This document shows, in pieces, positions 8,587 to 18,653 of a DNA stretch of 64,000 nucleotides. Positions within the stretch are counted from its first letter, which is position 1. Every line of letters begins with the position of its first letter. The notes under the pieces are model-generated. The model saw only the letters and a program-made list of their open reading frames with translations. It was not told the origin of the DNA and searched no databases. Both the position numbers and the translations under genes were made by a program. This DNA is from Glaciecola sp. 33A (GTDB lineage: Bacteria; Pseudomonadota; Gammaproteobacteria; Enterobacterales; Alteromonadaceae): contig NZ_PJAR01000025.1 of the NCBI RefSeq assembly GCF_002836745.1, positions 1 to 64,000 of the forward strand, read 5' to 3'.

Positions 8587-10119
8587 ATGACAAATAACAC
8601 TGAGCAGACCTTAAAAGAATTAGAATCGAGGCTCGCAAATACACAAGACGATGTCCGTTCAACTCAAGCAGCGAAGCGACACGCTAAGGGATTTAACACG
8701 GCGCGCGAGAACGTTGAAAAATTATGCTCGGGTAACTTATTTAGAGAATACGGTCAACTAGCGGTAGCTGCTCAACGTCAGCGTCGTGACTATGAGGAAT
8801 TGCAAACAGAAACCGCTGCTGATGGGGTTATTACAGGTATTTCTCCAATTAATAATGAGTTCATTGCATTGGGCAACAAGGCTAAAGTTAGTTCACACGA
8901 CACTGTGATTATTGTTAACGATTATTCGGTTTTAGCTGGTACTCAAGGTTATTTCCATCATCTAAAACTCGATAGAATGATTGAGATTGCGCTGAAAAAG
9001 CAGTTACCTATTATCATGCTAACTGAGGGTGGTGGAGGTCGTCCGGGTGATACCGATATTTCTACGATTAATTCAGGCTTACAATGCACTACATTTGGTC
9101 GTTGGGCTGGTCTAATTGGCAAAGTGCCACGCATAGCTGTCAATAATGGCTACTGTTTTGCTGGCAACGCAGCACTATTTGGCGCCGCCGACATAACCAT
9201 TGCTACAACGTCTTCGTTCATCGGCATGGCAGGGCCAGCAATGATTGAAGGCGGTGGATTAGGTAAGTTTAGTCCCACAGATATCGGTCCTATTGATGTG
9301 CAAGCCAAAAACGGAGTGGTTGATATTGTCGCCGAGAACGAAAACCATGCTATTGAAATTGCCACAAACTGTCTAAGCTTTTTCCAAGGGCATCATACTA
9401 ATTGGTCTGCGCCAGAAGATGATGCACTTGATGATGTGCTGCCCGACGACAGACGTTTTGTGTATGACATGCATAAAGTGATATCAGGCATTGTTGATAA
9501 AAATTCTTTTATAGAGATTGCAAAGCAGTACGGCACAGCCATTATTCAAGGCTTTGCTCGAATCGAAGGTAAACCCATTGGTGTAATAGCAAGCAATTGC
9601 AAAGTACTAGGCGGCGCCATTGATGTTGATGCAGCTAAAAAGCTAAATCGATTTATGAAGCTATGCGATCAATTTGCTATTCCTATACTGTCTCTGTGTG
9701 ATACTCCTGGTTTTATGGTGGGCCCTGAACACGAAAAGAATGGGGCTGTTCGCTACCTTAGTGAATTATTTGCAACCGGCGCAAATTTATCCATCGACTT
9801 TGTCGCAGTTGCTATTCGTAAATGTTATGGATTAGGCGCTCAAGCTATGTTGTCAGGCAGTATATCTAGTCCCAGCTATATGCTGTCTTGGCCAACCGGT
9901 GAATTCGGTGCCATGGGACTTGAAGGAGCAATAAAGTTAGGCTTTAAGAAAGAATTAGAAAAACAAACTGAGCCGGCAATGCGCCAAGCATTATTTGATA
10001 AGCTACTGGCTCAGCAGTATCAGAAAGGCAAGGCCCTAGAAGTTGCAACAGTGCTTGAAATTGATGCTGTAATTGAACCTCGGAATACCAGAAAAATAGT
10101 ACTTGCTGCATTGAATTAA
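8587..10119 (+). CDS. Acyl-CoA carboxylase, carboxyltransferase subunit
   Basis: A protein of about 510 residues with the two crotonase-like halves of biotin-dependent carboxyltransferases (propionyl- or other acyl-CoA carboxylase beta type). The N half has TEGGGGRPGD and the oxyanion-forming stretch FAGNAALFGAADI; the C half has CDTPGFMVGPEHE and YGLGAQAMLSG. It would move CO2 from carboxybiotin to an acyl-CoA. No biotin carboxylase or carrier gene is nearby, so the partner must be encoded elsewhere and the substrate is open. ATG at 8587 is preferred because GAAGA lies 6 bases upstream; the frame also has ATG at 8581. Confidence 0.82.
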   Translation: MTNNTEQTLKELESRLANTQDDVRSTQAAKRHAKGFNTARENVEKLCSGNLFREYGQLAVAAQRQRRDYEELQTETAADGVITGISPINNEFIALGNKAKVSSHDTVIIVNDYSVLAGTQGYFHHLKLDRMIEIALKKQLPIIMLTEGGGGRPGDTDISTINSGLQCTTFGRWAGLIGKVPRIAVNNGYCFAGNAALFGAADITIATTSSFIGMAGPAMIEGGGLGKFSPTDIGPIDVQAKNGVVDIVAENENHAIEIATNCLSFFQGHHTNWSAPEDDALDDVLPDDRRFVYDMHKVISGIVDKNSFIEIAKQYGTAIIQGFARIEGKPIGVIASNCKVLGGAIDVDAAKKLNRFMKLCDQFAIPILSLCDTPGFMVGPEHEKNGAVRYLSELFATGANLSIDFVAVAIRKCYGLGAQAMLSGSISSPSYMLSWPTGEFGAMGLEGAIKLGFKKELEKQTEPAMRQALFDKLLAQQYQKGKALEVATVLEIDAVIEPRNTRKIVLAALN

Positions 10120-10251
10120 CTTTCTAGCCTTGAGTGGGGAGATCAACAGGCACTTTTTTACTTTATTCAAATTAAATGTAACGCTTTTCATGTTCTGTTC
10201 ATCTTAATTAATAAGGCACTGCAAATAATAAATTGTATAGCTCAGCTCGAC

Positions 10252-10989
10252 TTAATTTAGTATATAAGCCTCCAACTGCGGCTTTAACAACTCAGTAATC
10301 ATGGGTTGTGCTTCTGCAGTTGGGTGGATGCCATCGTTTTGCATCAATGCTTTGTTAAGTGCTATATCTTCTAAAAAGAACGGAATTAGCGGAATATTAT
10401 TCTCTTGGGCGATATCCTTAAACACTTGCATAAACATCTGTGTATAACGTCTTCCGTAATTTGTAGGTATCTGCATTTCTTGCAGTAAAACAACAACATT
10501 ACTTTTTTTAGCCAACTGCACCATCTTATTAATGTTTGCTTTTATCTTTTTCGGATTATGGCCTTGCAGCGCATCGTTTCCGCCAAGTTCAATTAATAGA
10601 TGAGTTGGTTTATGTAGATCGAGTAAGCGAGGAAGGCGAGACAGGCCGCCATCGGTAGTGTCGCCACTGATAGCAGCATTGATGACTACAATTGGTTTAT
10701 TCTCAGCTATCCACGCATTTTGTAACAAATAAACCCAACCCTGCTGTTGTGTTAACCCATACGCGGCACTTAAGCTGTCGCCAAGCACTAATAACTTATA
10801 TTCTTGTAATTTTTGCTGATCTGAATAGCTATAAAAAGGGAATAAAAGACATACCAGTAGGCTAGCGCGAAGAATTTTTGATACATTACCGCGTTGCTGT
10901 AAAGCAAAAGCCACACACACATTGAGAAGCGATTGATTTTTTGCACGCTTAATACAATTAATTTTTACGGATCTTGAAAAAGAAAACAC
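10252..10989 (-). CDS. tesA: TesA-like SGNH esterase/lysophospholipase
   Basis: A periplasmic multifunctional acyl-CoA thioesterase, protease and lysophospholipase family member. SGNH blocks are visible: LVLGDSLSAAYG with the catalytic Ser, a central Gly block, GGNDALQG with Asn, and DGIHPTAEAQ with the Asp/His pair. A hydrophobic export signal precedes the mature part (ASLLVCLLFPFYSYS). The longest frame begins at a GTG one base from the divergent ABC gene and adds about 35 residues before the signal; the true start may be an internal GTG near residue 24 or 26, but no clear ribosome site decides it. tesA, ybbA and ybbP are arranged in the same way in E. coli. Confidence 0.85.
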   Translation of the reverse strand: MFSFSRSVKINCIKRAKNQSLLNVCVAFALQQRGNVSKILRASLLVCLLFPFYSYSDQQKLQEYKLLVLGDSLSAAYGLTQQQGWVYLLQNAWIAENKPIVVINAAISGDTTDGGLSRLPRLLDLHKPTHLLIELGGNDALQGHNPKKIKANINKMVQLAKKSNVVVLLQEMQIPTNYGRRYTQMFMQVFKDIAQENNIPLIPFFLEDIALNKALMQNDGIHPTAEAQPMITELLKPQLEAYILN

Positions 10990-10990
10990 T

Positions 10991-11701
10991 ATGACAATAG
11001 CTCCTGCAATGATCGAAACGAAAAGTATTATAAAAAAAGTAATTACGAGCGAAGGCGAATTACAGATCCTTCAACCCATCAGCTTCACGGTAAAACCAGG
11101 TCAATCCGTTGCCATTATAGGCGCATCTGGTTCGGGTAAGTCAACACTTCTTGGGCTGTTAGCTGGCTTAGATGAAGTTTCGGGGGGGCACATAATGATA
11201 GATGGCGAGGCTTTGCATTCTATGGATGAGGAGCAGCGAGCACGATTACGTGGTGAAAAAGTCGGTTTTATTTTTCAAAGCTTTATGTTGGTACAGAGCT
11301 TAACCGCGCTCGAAAATATTATGCTGCCAGCTGAAATAGCGGGGCTATCAGAGCCTAAAAAGCGCGCTCAAAAAATACTTGAGCAAGTTGGACTTGACCA
11401 TCGAGCCAATCATTTTCCCAATCAACTATCGGGCGGAGAGCAGCAGCGTGTTGCTATTGCGAGAGCATTTATTACAAATCCTAAAATTCTTTTTGCTGAT
11501 GAACCAACCGGTAATCTCGATTCTACCAACTCAACCAAGGTCGAGAATTTACTCTTTGATCTGAATAAAGAATCCAATACGACCTTAGTGCTAGTTACTC
11601 ATGACCATAAACTTGCGCAGCGCTGCCAGCGTCAGTTGCACATGGATGCCGGTGAATTGACTGAGCAAACCAAACCGCTCAAAGTCGTTTCTGGAGAATA
11701 A
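10991..11701 (+). CDS. ybbA: ABC transporter ATP-binding protein, YbbA type
   Basis: A 236-residue ATPase of the LolD/MacB-like group. Walker A is GASGSGKS, the Q-loop is FIFQSFML, the signature is LSGGEQQR, Walker B is ILFADEP, and the H-loop is THDH. The block MDEEQRARLRGEKVGFIFQ is close to E. coli YbbA. It pairs with the large permease gene that starts 1 base after its stop. The family drives mechanotransmission or lipoprotein-type extraction rather than classic import; its substrate is not established. Confidence 0.92.
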   Translation: MTIAPAMIETKSIIKKVITSEGELQILQPISFTVKPGQSVAIIGASGSGKSTLLGLLAGLDEVSGGHIMIDGEALHSMDEEQRARLRGEKVGFIFQSFMLVQSLTALENIMLPAEIAGLSEPKKRAQKILEQVGLDHRANHFPNQLSGGEQQRVAIARAFITNPKILFADEPTGNLDSTNSTKVENLLFDLNKESNTTLVLVTHDHKLAQRCQRQLHMDAGELTEQTKPLKVVSGE

Positions 11702-11702
11702 C

Positions 11703-14219
11703 ATGTCTACCGTATTTCAATTAGCCTGGCGGTTGTTTAAACACGAAGCCAAACGTGGCGAATTAACCATTATTTTGCTCGCCATAGTGCTTTCTGTAGG
11801 TTCTGTTTTGTCACTATCTTTATTCAGCGAACGTTTACAGGGTGCGCTAACCGACCGTTCGGCAGAGTTTATTGCAGCAGATAGACAATTGCGCTCCAGA
11901 GAGCTTGTTGATGACGCTTGGCTAAGCAAAGCATCCGAATTTAATCTCAACAGTGCTTATCAAGTTAGTACAAGGTCGATGGTATTTGGACCAAAAGAAT
12001 TGGCATTAGCAGACCTTCGTGCTGTGGACGCTAATTATCCACTTAAAGGCAGTATTAAAGTGGCACTACAAGCGTTTGGCGTGCCGCAGGCAACAGCTGA
12101 ATTGCCTAAATCAGGTGAAGTTTGGATTGATTCGCGTCTTTTTCAATTAGTTCAGGTTGAATTAGGCGGTAATGTTGATATCGGTGACGCGAGTTTTAAG
12201 ATTACTAAGGTGCTCAGTGAAATTCCAGACGCAGGGTTTAGTGTTTTTAATACTGAGCCCATTGTGTTGATGTCGACCGAAGACTTGGCTAAAACGAATG
12301 TCACCGGACCTGGTTCGCGGGTGAGCTATAAGTATTATTTTACGGGCGAGACGAGTGATTTGGATGACTATTATGATTGGCTTCGCCCACAACTGAACAG
12401 AGATGTTCATCGCTGGACATCAATTGAAGACGATGACTCTGCTATTGGACGATCTATTGCCCGAGCGGAACAATTCTTTTTGCTAGCCAGTTTATTAGCG
12501 ATTGTTCTAGCCGCCGTATCTATTGCGGTTGCAGCGCAGCGTTACAGCCAGCGTCACTACGATCCCGTCGCGATAATGAAGACCCTCGGTGCAGGTAAGT
12601 CCATGGTGCAGCGTATTTATTTGCTGCAAATTTGCTTTATCACCTTACTGGGCATTATTTTGGGGGTCACCGCCGGTTTTATCTTGCAGCAAATTGTGGT
12701 TATGTTTTTGGCGGACATTGTAGAGGTTTCACTTGATATTTGGCATTGGCGTCCGTTGGCTATTGCCATATTCACTGGCATTATTTGCTCGGTTTTGTTC
12801 TCGCTATATCCCTTATTACAACTGTTCTCAGTACCCCCTTTGCGTGTATTAAGGCGAGATATCAATACCACTTTATCGTCAAAAGTATTGCAATTTTCTA
12901 CCTCAGGCATCGCTGTATTTTTATTAATGTGGGTTTACAGCCAAGACCTGATGATCAGTGCCATATTATTTGTATCGGGCATTATTTTAGTTGTGCTGTT
13001 ACTGGCTGTTACTCATGTTCTCATTGCGCTGGGGCGCAAGCTAGGTAGTGGCAGCATGGGTTCTTGGACATTGGCCTGGGCGCGTATACGCCGCAGAGCC
13101 ATGGGTAACAGCGTTCAATTGATTAGCTTTTCTATTACCATCATGTTGCTGCTGGTTGTTTTAGTCATGCGAAATGACATGGTCGAACAATGGCGTGACC
13201 AGTTGCCAGAAGGCACACCAAACTACTTTGTATCAAATGTAACGGAGAACCAACGGATTGGTTTAGAAGTCCAATTTGCACAAAACAATGTTACAGGTGG
13301 TGGTTTCTACCCGGTCGCTCGTGGACGTTTTGTTGCTATTAATGACGAAAAAATCCGTACTGAAGTGACCAAAGAAGATGCCGAAGTTGCTAACGAGGGT
13401 CGTCAAGGTTTAGGTCGTGAAGCAAACCTGACGTGGGGCACAGAACTGCAAACGGGTAATAAGATTGTTGAAGGCGAATGGCTAGATTCTTGGCAAGAGG
13501 GCGAACCCTATCCACTATCAATTGAAAGTCAGATTGCGGGACGTTTGGGCGTTAAATTAGGCGATGAGCTGACGTTCAATATCGGTAGCGAAGTCATTAA
13601 ATCCACAGTAACTAGTTTGCGCGAAGTTAATTGGCAAACAATGCAACCCAATTTCTATTTTGTGCTGCATCCTAAAGCGGTAGAGAACTTTGTCCCTACC
13701 TATATTACTAGTTTTAGTCTAGATGAATCGCGCAAGGCAGAGATAACCAGTCTAATGGCACCTTTTGCCAGTGTTACTTTATTTGACGTGGACGCGAGGA
13801 TTAATCAACTTAGAGAAATTATTGACCAAGTGTCTATGGCCGTAGAATTTATTCTAATACTGGTGCTTATTGCGGGGGCGCTAGTGCTCATAGCGCAAGT
13901 TCAAGCCAGTATGGATGAACGTTTGCAAGAGCTCACTATTCTTCGCACATTGGGTGCTAAGGGATGGATGATACGCTTTAGCGTTATCAATGAATTTCTT
14001 ATTATTGGGTTCGTTGCTGGGTTGATGGCGGCCATCGCAAATGAATTTAGTTTGTATATGTTGCAAACCCAAGTATTCCAAATGGAAGCAGGCTTGCATC
14101 TCGAGTATTGGGTCATAGCTCCAATAGTAGGCGCGTTGACCGTCGGTTTCCTTGGTGCAATCGGTTGCTGGCGTCTACTCAGTTTGAATACCGGTGAGTT
14201 ATTAAGAAAAATGGTTTAA
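11703..14219 (+). CDS. ybbP: ABC transporter permease, YbbP type (FtsX-like)
   Basis: An 838-residue inner-membrane protein with two FtsX/MacB-type permease domains and ten or so hydrophobic segments. One helix lies near the N-terminus (LTIILLAIVLSVGSVLSL); others are grouped around residues 255-380, 400-450, 470-490 and 700-830. A large periplasmic domain follows the first helix and another lies around 500-690. It would form the membrane part of the complex with the ATPase encoded just upstream, with which it is co-transcribed. No binding-protein gene is present, as usual for this group. Confidence 0.92.
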   Translation: MSTVFQLAWRLFKHEAKRGELTIILLAIVLSVGSVLSLSLFSERLQGALTDRSAEFIAADRQLRSRELVDDAWLSKASEFNLNSAYQVSTRSMVFGPKELALADLRAVDANYPLKGSIKVALQAFGVPQATAELPKSGEVWIDSRLFQLVQVELGGNVDIGDASFKITKVLSEIPDAGFSVFNTEPIVLMSTEDLAKTNVTGPGSRVSYKYYFTGETSDLDDYYDWLRPQLNRDVHRWTSIEDDDSAIGRSIARAEQFFLLASLLAIVLAAVSIAVAAQRYSQRHYDPVAIMKTLGAGKSMVQRIYLLQICFITLLGIILGVTAGFILQQIVVMFLADIVEVSLDIWHWRPLAIAIFTGIICSVLFSLYPLLQLFSVPPLRVLRRDINTTLSSKVLQFSTSGIAVFLLMWVYSQDLMISAILFVSGIILVVLLLAVTHVLIALGRKLGSGSMGSWTLAWARIRRRAMGNSVQLISFSITIMLLLVVLVMRNDMVEQWRDQLPEGTPNYFVSNVTENQRIGLEVQFAQNNVTGGGFYPVARGRFVAINDEKIRTEVTKEDAEVANEGRQGLGREANLTWGTELQTGNKIVEGEWLDSWQEGEPYPLSIESQIAGRLGVKLGDELTFNIGSEVIKSTVTSLREVNWQTMQPNFYFVLHPKAVENFVPTYITSFSLDESRKAEITSLMAPFASVTLFDVDARINQLREIIDQVSMAVEFILILVLIAGALVLIAQVQASMDERLQELTILRTLGAKGWMIRFSVINEFLIIGFVAGLMAAIANEFSLYMLQTQVFQMEAGLHLEYWVIAPIVGALTVGFLGAIGCWRLLSLNTGELLRKMV

Positions 14220-14697
14220 CTTTTCAAATAAGTAAGTACTGGGTATCGACACTGCCAGCAGCAATATGATCCCTAGCCAGGTCTGGTTTGCACCTATTTC
14301 TGGAAAATATTCGAGATAAACAAAGGAGGCAGTCATTATCATCGACTGCCATGCTCGTTGGAATGACTGGATTGTATTGAACTGATTCCATGTTTATCTT
14401 CTTTTGTCGATATATAACTTCGGCTCGTTTCACTTGATTGATTTTGAGCTCTAATTACCTCAACAGGGTATTTCAACGTCGATATTATGTAATATTTCCG
14501 GTATTCATATACCATAGCTGCAAAGAGACCAAAAACTGCAAAAGCAGTTATTGCATCATTAGCTATATATTTTAGTACTTTATGCGGTAATAATAGAGCC
14601 ACTTGAGTGTCGATAATAAAATCAATACAAGTGCCTAATCTATATTAGGTAAATCGACATCTACATCTACATTTACAACATTAATGGAGAGTCTATT
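14220..14697. other. Intergenic stretch without a convincing gene
   Basis: The only sizeable frame is on the minus strand (14602-14339, 87 codons, GTG start). It holds one hydrophobic segment but has no Shine-Dalgarno sequence and an irregular C-terminus, so it is not called. The promoter of the downstream CurA-like gene must lie in the last part; no good -35/-10 pair was recognised. Confidence 0.5.
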
Positions 14698-15696
14698 ATG
14701 AGCACATACACCGCAATTAATCTCGCACAACGTCCAGTGCCTGGACCTATCCGCTCAGATACATTTGAAGTGGTTAATAAAGAAATTCCGGAGGTTGGCT
14801 CGGGTCAATTTTTAGTAAAACAAACTCATATGTCACTTGATCCTGCGATGATCGGTTGGATGAGTTCTGACACTAAAAGTTATATTCCACCCGTCGTTTT
14901 AGGTGATGTTATGCGCTCCTCAGGTTTAGGCGAAATTGTCGAAAGTAGTCACCCTGATTTTCATGTCGGTGAGCGAGTCATGGGTTTGATGGGATGGACA
15001 GAATATTTTTTAAGTTCAGGCCCAGGCTTAAACAAAGTGCAAGCGGGTTTGGATCCAACTATGGTGTTATCGGTATTTGCTTTGCCGGGCATAACCGCAA
15101 TGCAGGGACTATATGGTGTGGCCAAACCTAAAGCCGGAGAAACCATTGTGGTCAGTGGTGCGGCGGGTTCTGTAGGCTCAATTGTAGGGCAATTGGCAAA
15201 AGCTGATGGCTTAACTGTGATCGGTGTGGCTGGCAATGCCGAGAAGTGTCGCTGGATTGTGGATGAGTTAGGATTTGATGGTGCAATCAACTATAAGACA
15301 GATGATATTTCTGCAAAACTTGGCGAACTAGCGCCGGATGGGGTCGATATTTATTTTGAAAATACCGGTGGTGCGATCCAAAACCATATCTTTGAAGCGA
15401 TGAATGCGCATGGTCGAATAGCCGTTTGTGGAATGATAGCTGATTATGGCACTGACTCCCCAAGCGCAGGACCTAATTGGATCCCCATCATCAAGAAGCG
15501 TTTAAGCATACAGGGCTTCACGATGCCAGATCATTACGCAGAGATACCGGGCTTGATTGCCAAACTGACACCTTACGTAATGCAAGGTAAAATAAAGCAT
15601 CGGGCGCATGTATTGGATGGTTTAGAATCCGCAATTGATGGTTTAAATTTATTACTTACTGGCGGCAATAACGGTAAGTTAATCGTCAAGCTGTAA
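14698..15696 (+). CDS. NADPH-dependent MDR-family oxidoreductase (CurA-like)
   Basis: A 332-residue zinc-independent medium-chain dehydrogenase/reductase related to leukotriene B4 12-hydroxydehydrogenase and E. coli CurA. Features include MSLDPAMIGWMS near residue 45, the nucleotide-binding loop VVSGAAGSVGSIVGQLA, and YFENTGGAIQNH. These enzymes reduce the double bond of alpha,beta-unsaturated carbonyls. An AATGGAG ribosome site precedes the start. A GST gene lies convergently downstream, so both may act on reactive electrophiles, which is an inference from position only. Confidence 0.85.
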   Translation: MSTYTAINLAQRPVPGPIRSDTFEVVNKEIPEVGSGQFLVKQTHMSLDPAMIGWMSSDTKSYIPPVVLGDVMRSSGLGEIVESSHPDFHVGERVMGLMGWTEYFLSSGPGLNKVQAGLDPTMVLSVFALPGITAMQGLYGVAKPKAGETIVVSGAAGSVGSIVGQLAKADGLTVIGVAGNAEKCRWIVDELGFDGAINYKTDDISAKLGELAPDGVDIYFENTGGAIQNHIFEAMNAHGRIAVCGMIADYGTDSPSAGPNWIPIIKKRLSIQGFTMPDHYAEIPGLIAKLTPYVMQGKIKHRAHVLDGLESAIDGLNLLLTGGNNGKLIVKL

Positions 15697-15720
15697 ATAT
15701 CTGACAAACAAAATCGTCCA

Positions 15721-15738
15721 AGCCCGCGTGAGCGGGCT
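15721..15738. terminator. Perfect GC-rich hairpin between convergent genes
   Basis: AGCCCGC and GCGGGCT enclose GTGA. It sits between the stops of the convergent CurA-like and GST genes and could end transcription from either side, although no strong T run follows on either strand. Confidence 0.5.
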
Positions 15739-15751
15739 ATGCGCGCTGGCA

Positions 15752-16369
15752 CTACTCTACAGCTCGTTTTAATGCATCTCGGAATGCAGGGCGATCCACA
15801 TTTCGATTTATATAGGCTTGCAAGGTAGGATGGCCTTCAAGCTTACCTAAGCGCTTAGCCATGTGCACTGCGTAACTAATTCCAAAATCTGCTCCACTGA
15901 TTTGCTGACCCAAGATAAATTCATTGTCACCCAGTTGCGCTGCAATATTATTCAGGTGCAAAGTCACTTCAGCCTGACTAAATCCGCCCAGCATTGCACT
16001 TGGAGATTCGTCGCGCATCAATAACATCTGAATCAACAGCGGTGCAAACACCGAACCTTCTGAATAGTGCAGCCACTGCGAATAAGTGGCCCAAGCATTT
16101 AGGTCTTCGCGACGAGGAGAAAATTTGTGTTCCGTATCGAACTTTTCTAAAAAATAAGTGGTGATCGCGCCTGACTCGGCGAGAACTAAGCCATCATCTT
16201 CAATTACCGGTGACTTGCCTAACGGATGGATTACCTTAAGACTATCTGGGGCACGCATGGTGGCTGGATCGCGCAGGTATTCTTTGAGTTCATACTGCAT
16301 ACCCAACTCTTCCATCAACCAAACGGTAAAGATGGAACGTCCAATTCTCAAATGATGTATTGTTACCAC
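15752..16369 (-). CDS. Glutathione S-transferase
   Basis: A GST of about 205 residues with an N-terminal thioredoxin-like domain (IHHLRIGRSIFTVWLMEEL, then HPLGKSPVIEDDG and the glutathione-contacting ESGAI) and a C-terminal helical domain. The frame is open to 16444, but GTG at 16369 is chosen: GGAG lies 8 bases upstream and the family's usual beginning aligns there. The arginine-serine pair in the first helix (GRSIF) fits the bacterial beta/theta-like groups. Substrate unknown. Confidence 0.85.
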   Translation of the reverse strand: MVTIHHLRIGRSIFTVWLMEELGMQYELKEYLRDPATMRAPDSLKVIHPLGKSPVIEDDGLVLAESGAITTYFLEKFDTEHKFSPRREDLNAWATYSQWLHYSEGSVFAPLLIQMLLMRDESPSAMLGGFSQAEVTLHLNNIAAQLGDNEFILGQQISGADFGISYAVHMAKRLGKLEGHPTLQAYINRNVDRPAFRDALKRAVE

Positions 16370-16644
16370 GATATTTACTCCGTTATCGACACACAAAATT
16401 AAATAAAATTTATCAAAAAAGTATAGTGAGGGTGAATACCCCATCTATTATGCTTAATCTACTAAAACAAGCGGGTTACTGCAAATTGCCTGAGACTAGT
16501 AAATTGCTCATAAGTGTTTTCGCGCTTGATAGATCGCAGTTTCTGGTGGGGCTTTGTGCAAATGATCGTTAACGCCTTCACTATAGACTAACTTTATGTG
16601 TCGAAACTTGCTAGAATACTGTTTTTCTATCCAGTTGTTTTTGT

Positions 16645-18549
16645 ATGATTGTGTATATCGCTGAGAAACCAAGTTTAGGCCGTGCAATAGCCACTGGGTT
16701 TGATGGTCGACAACAAAAGCGCGATGGTTATATCGAGCTTGATAATGGCGATTGCGTGACATGGTGCATCGGTCATTTATTAGAACAAGCTGAGCCAGAT
16801 AAATATGATGCAGCCTATGGCAAGTGGTCACTGCAACACCTGCCTATTGTACCCGTAAAGTGGCAATTGGTGCCTAAAAAGAACACACAAAAACAACTAA
16901 ACGTGGTGAAACGGCTACTCAAAACAGCGACGCATATCGTCAATGCAGGCGATCCTGACCGTGAAGGACAATTACTGGTAGATGAAGTAATTACTTATTG
17001 CGGGGTGAAAACGTCGATTATTGAAAACGCAGGACGTCTATTAATCAATGACTTAAATACCAGCGCGGTGAAAAAAGCCTTGCAGAATATGCGCGCTAAT
17101 CGTGAGTTTTTAGGCTTGTCTATATCAGCCTTAGCGCGTTCTCGCGCCGACTGGCTATATGGATTAAATCTAACTCGTGCTTATACTTTGCTGGGTCAAC
17201 GTGGCGGCTATAGTGGTGTGCTTTCGGTAGGGCGAGTGCAAACACCAGTGTTAGGCTTAGTGGTCAGGCGTGATCAAGACATTGCCTATTTTACGTCGAC
17301 ACCCTTTTTTGACGTTATCGCCACTTTGGAAACGCTAAACAAAGTGACTTTTACTGCTAAATGGCAACCCAGCGAGGCATGCGGCCCTTATCAAGACGAA
17401 GAGGGCAGAGTGTTATCGCGTAAATTAGCGCAAACGGTGGTAAATAAAACCCAAGGTCAACAGGCCTCGGTCACAGATTACAAGGTACAAAATAAACAAA
17501 GCCTTCCTCCTTTACCCTACAGCTTATCGATATTGCAAATCGATGCCTCTAAGCGTTTTAACTTATCGCCCAAGAAGGTGCTAGATGTGTGTCAGTCATT
17601 GTATGAAAAATACCAACTGATCACTTATCCCCGATCCGATTCGCGTTATTTGCCTAAAGAACAGTTTGTGCAGGCCGCTAAGGTGTTAAGCGTCATCAAG
17701 TCGAATCTACCGAGCTTTAAAAGTGCCGTCGACAATGCCAACCCTAAGCTAAAATCTAAAGCCTGGAATGACAGTAAAGTCGATGCCCATCATGCTATTA
17801 TTCCAACAAACCGGACTAAGTCTTTAGCGAGTTTAACGCCAGATGAAGCAAAAATTTATCAGCTCATTGCTACCCAATACTTGATGCAGTTTTACGGGCC
17901 ACATAAATATCAAGAACAAGTAGCGAAGATTGATATTGCGGGTGGTGAATTTATTGCCAAAGGTAAATCGACTAAAGACCTGGGCTGGCTAGCGCTGACT
18001 AAAAGTGAAAACACCAAAACAGAAACAGAAACAGTACTACCAAACTTAAGTAAAGGTGAGTCTTTACTATGCATTGATTCGCAACTTTTGGAAAAACAAA
18101 CATCGCCGCCTAAACATTTTACTGACGCGACTTTGCTTGGTGCGATGACCGGGATCGCGCGTTATGTGCAAGACAGTAAAATTAAGAAAATATTAAAAGA
18201 GACCGATGGACTTGGCACGGAGGCAACGCGCGCTTCAATTATAGATTTATTGTTTAGACGTCAGTTTATGCATAAAATAGGTAAAGAAATCCATGCTACT
18301 GAGACGGGTAAAGCCCTAATTAACGCCTTACCAAGTGAAACTACCCATCCTGATATGACCGCTATCTGGGAAGCCAACCTAGATAAAATCGCTCAGCGAC
18401 AATTACGCTATGAAGCCTTTATGCAGCCGTTAACTGAGTCCATCGCTCAGTTGATTAGTGCCAGCCAGCAGCTGGACACGACTCACTTCGTGGGCTTGAA
18501 GAGTGCACGACCTGCCCGTAAAAAACGTTTTTTTAAGAAAAAATCTTAA
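16645..18549 (+). CDS. topB: DNA topoisomerase III
   Basis: A 634-residue type IA topoisomerase that relaxes and decatenates DNA. The TOPRIM domain starts with IVYIAEKPSLGRAIA and contains NAGDPDREGQLL with the metal-binding acidic residues. The catalytic tyrosine is in LITYPRSDSRYLP at residue 328, the same position as in E. coli TopB. GTEATRAS, a conserved C-terminal block, is also present. The tail is short and basic (KKRFFKKKS). Encoded alone, between the GST and a minus-strand DUF445 gene. Confidence 0.96.
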   Translation: MIVYIAEKPSLGRAIATGFDGRQQKRDGYIELDNGDCVTWCIGHLLEQAEPDKYDAAYGKWSLQHLPIVPVKWQLVPKKNTQKQLNVVKRLLKTATHIVNAGDPDREGQLLVDEVITYCGVKTSIIENAGRLLINDLNTSAVKKALQNMRANREFLGLSISALARSRADWLYGLNLTRAYTLLGQRGGYSGVLSVGRVQTPVLGLVVRRDQDIAYFTSTPFFDVIATLETLNKVTFTAKWQPSEACGPYQDEEGRVLSRKLAQTVVNKTQGQQASVTDYKVQNKQSLPPLPYSLSILQIDASKRFNLSPKKVLDVCQSLYEKYQLITYPRSDSRYLPKEQFVQAAKVLSVIKSNLPSFKSAVDNANPKLKSKAWNDSKVDAHHAIIPTNRTKSLASLTPDEAKIYQLIATQYLMQFYGPHKYQEQVAKIDIAGGEFIAKGKSTKDLGWLALTKSENTKTETETVLPNLSKGESLLCIDSQLLEKQTSPPKHFTDATLLGAMTGIARYVQDSKIKKILKETDGLGTEATRASIIDLLFRRQFMHKIGKEIHATETGKALINALPSETTHPDMTAIWEANLDKIAQRQLRYEAFMQPLTESIAQLISASQQLDTTHFVGLKSARPARKKRFFKKKS

Positions 18550-18653
18550 AAAGAAAATAAACCGATTTGTTCTGCCTAACTACAAATTGTCAGACATCCT
18601 GCGCGATGCTAAAACAATCTGAGTTGGCCCAGCCCGGTCTATTCCTATTTACG

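Noticed and set aside
12740-13048. 102-codon plus-strand frame inside ybbP
   Set aside because: Wholly inside a clear 838-residue permease in another frame.
14339-14602. 87-codon minus-strand frame with one hydrophobic stretch
   Set aside because: GTG start without a ribosome site and a low-quality C-terminus; nothing recognised.
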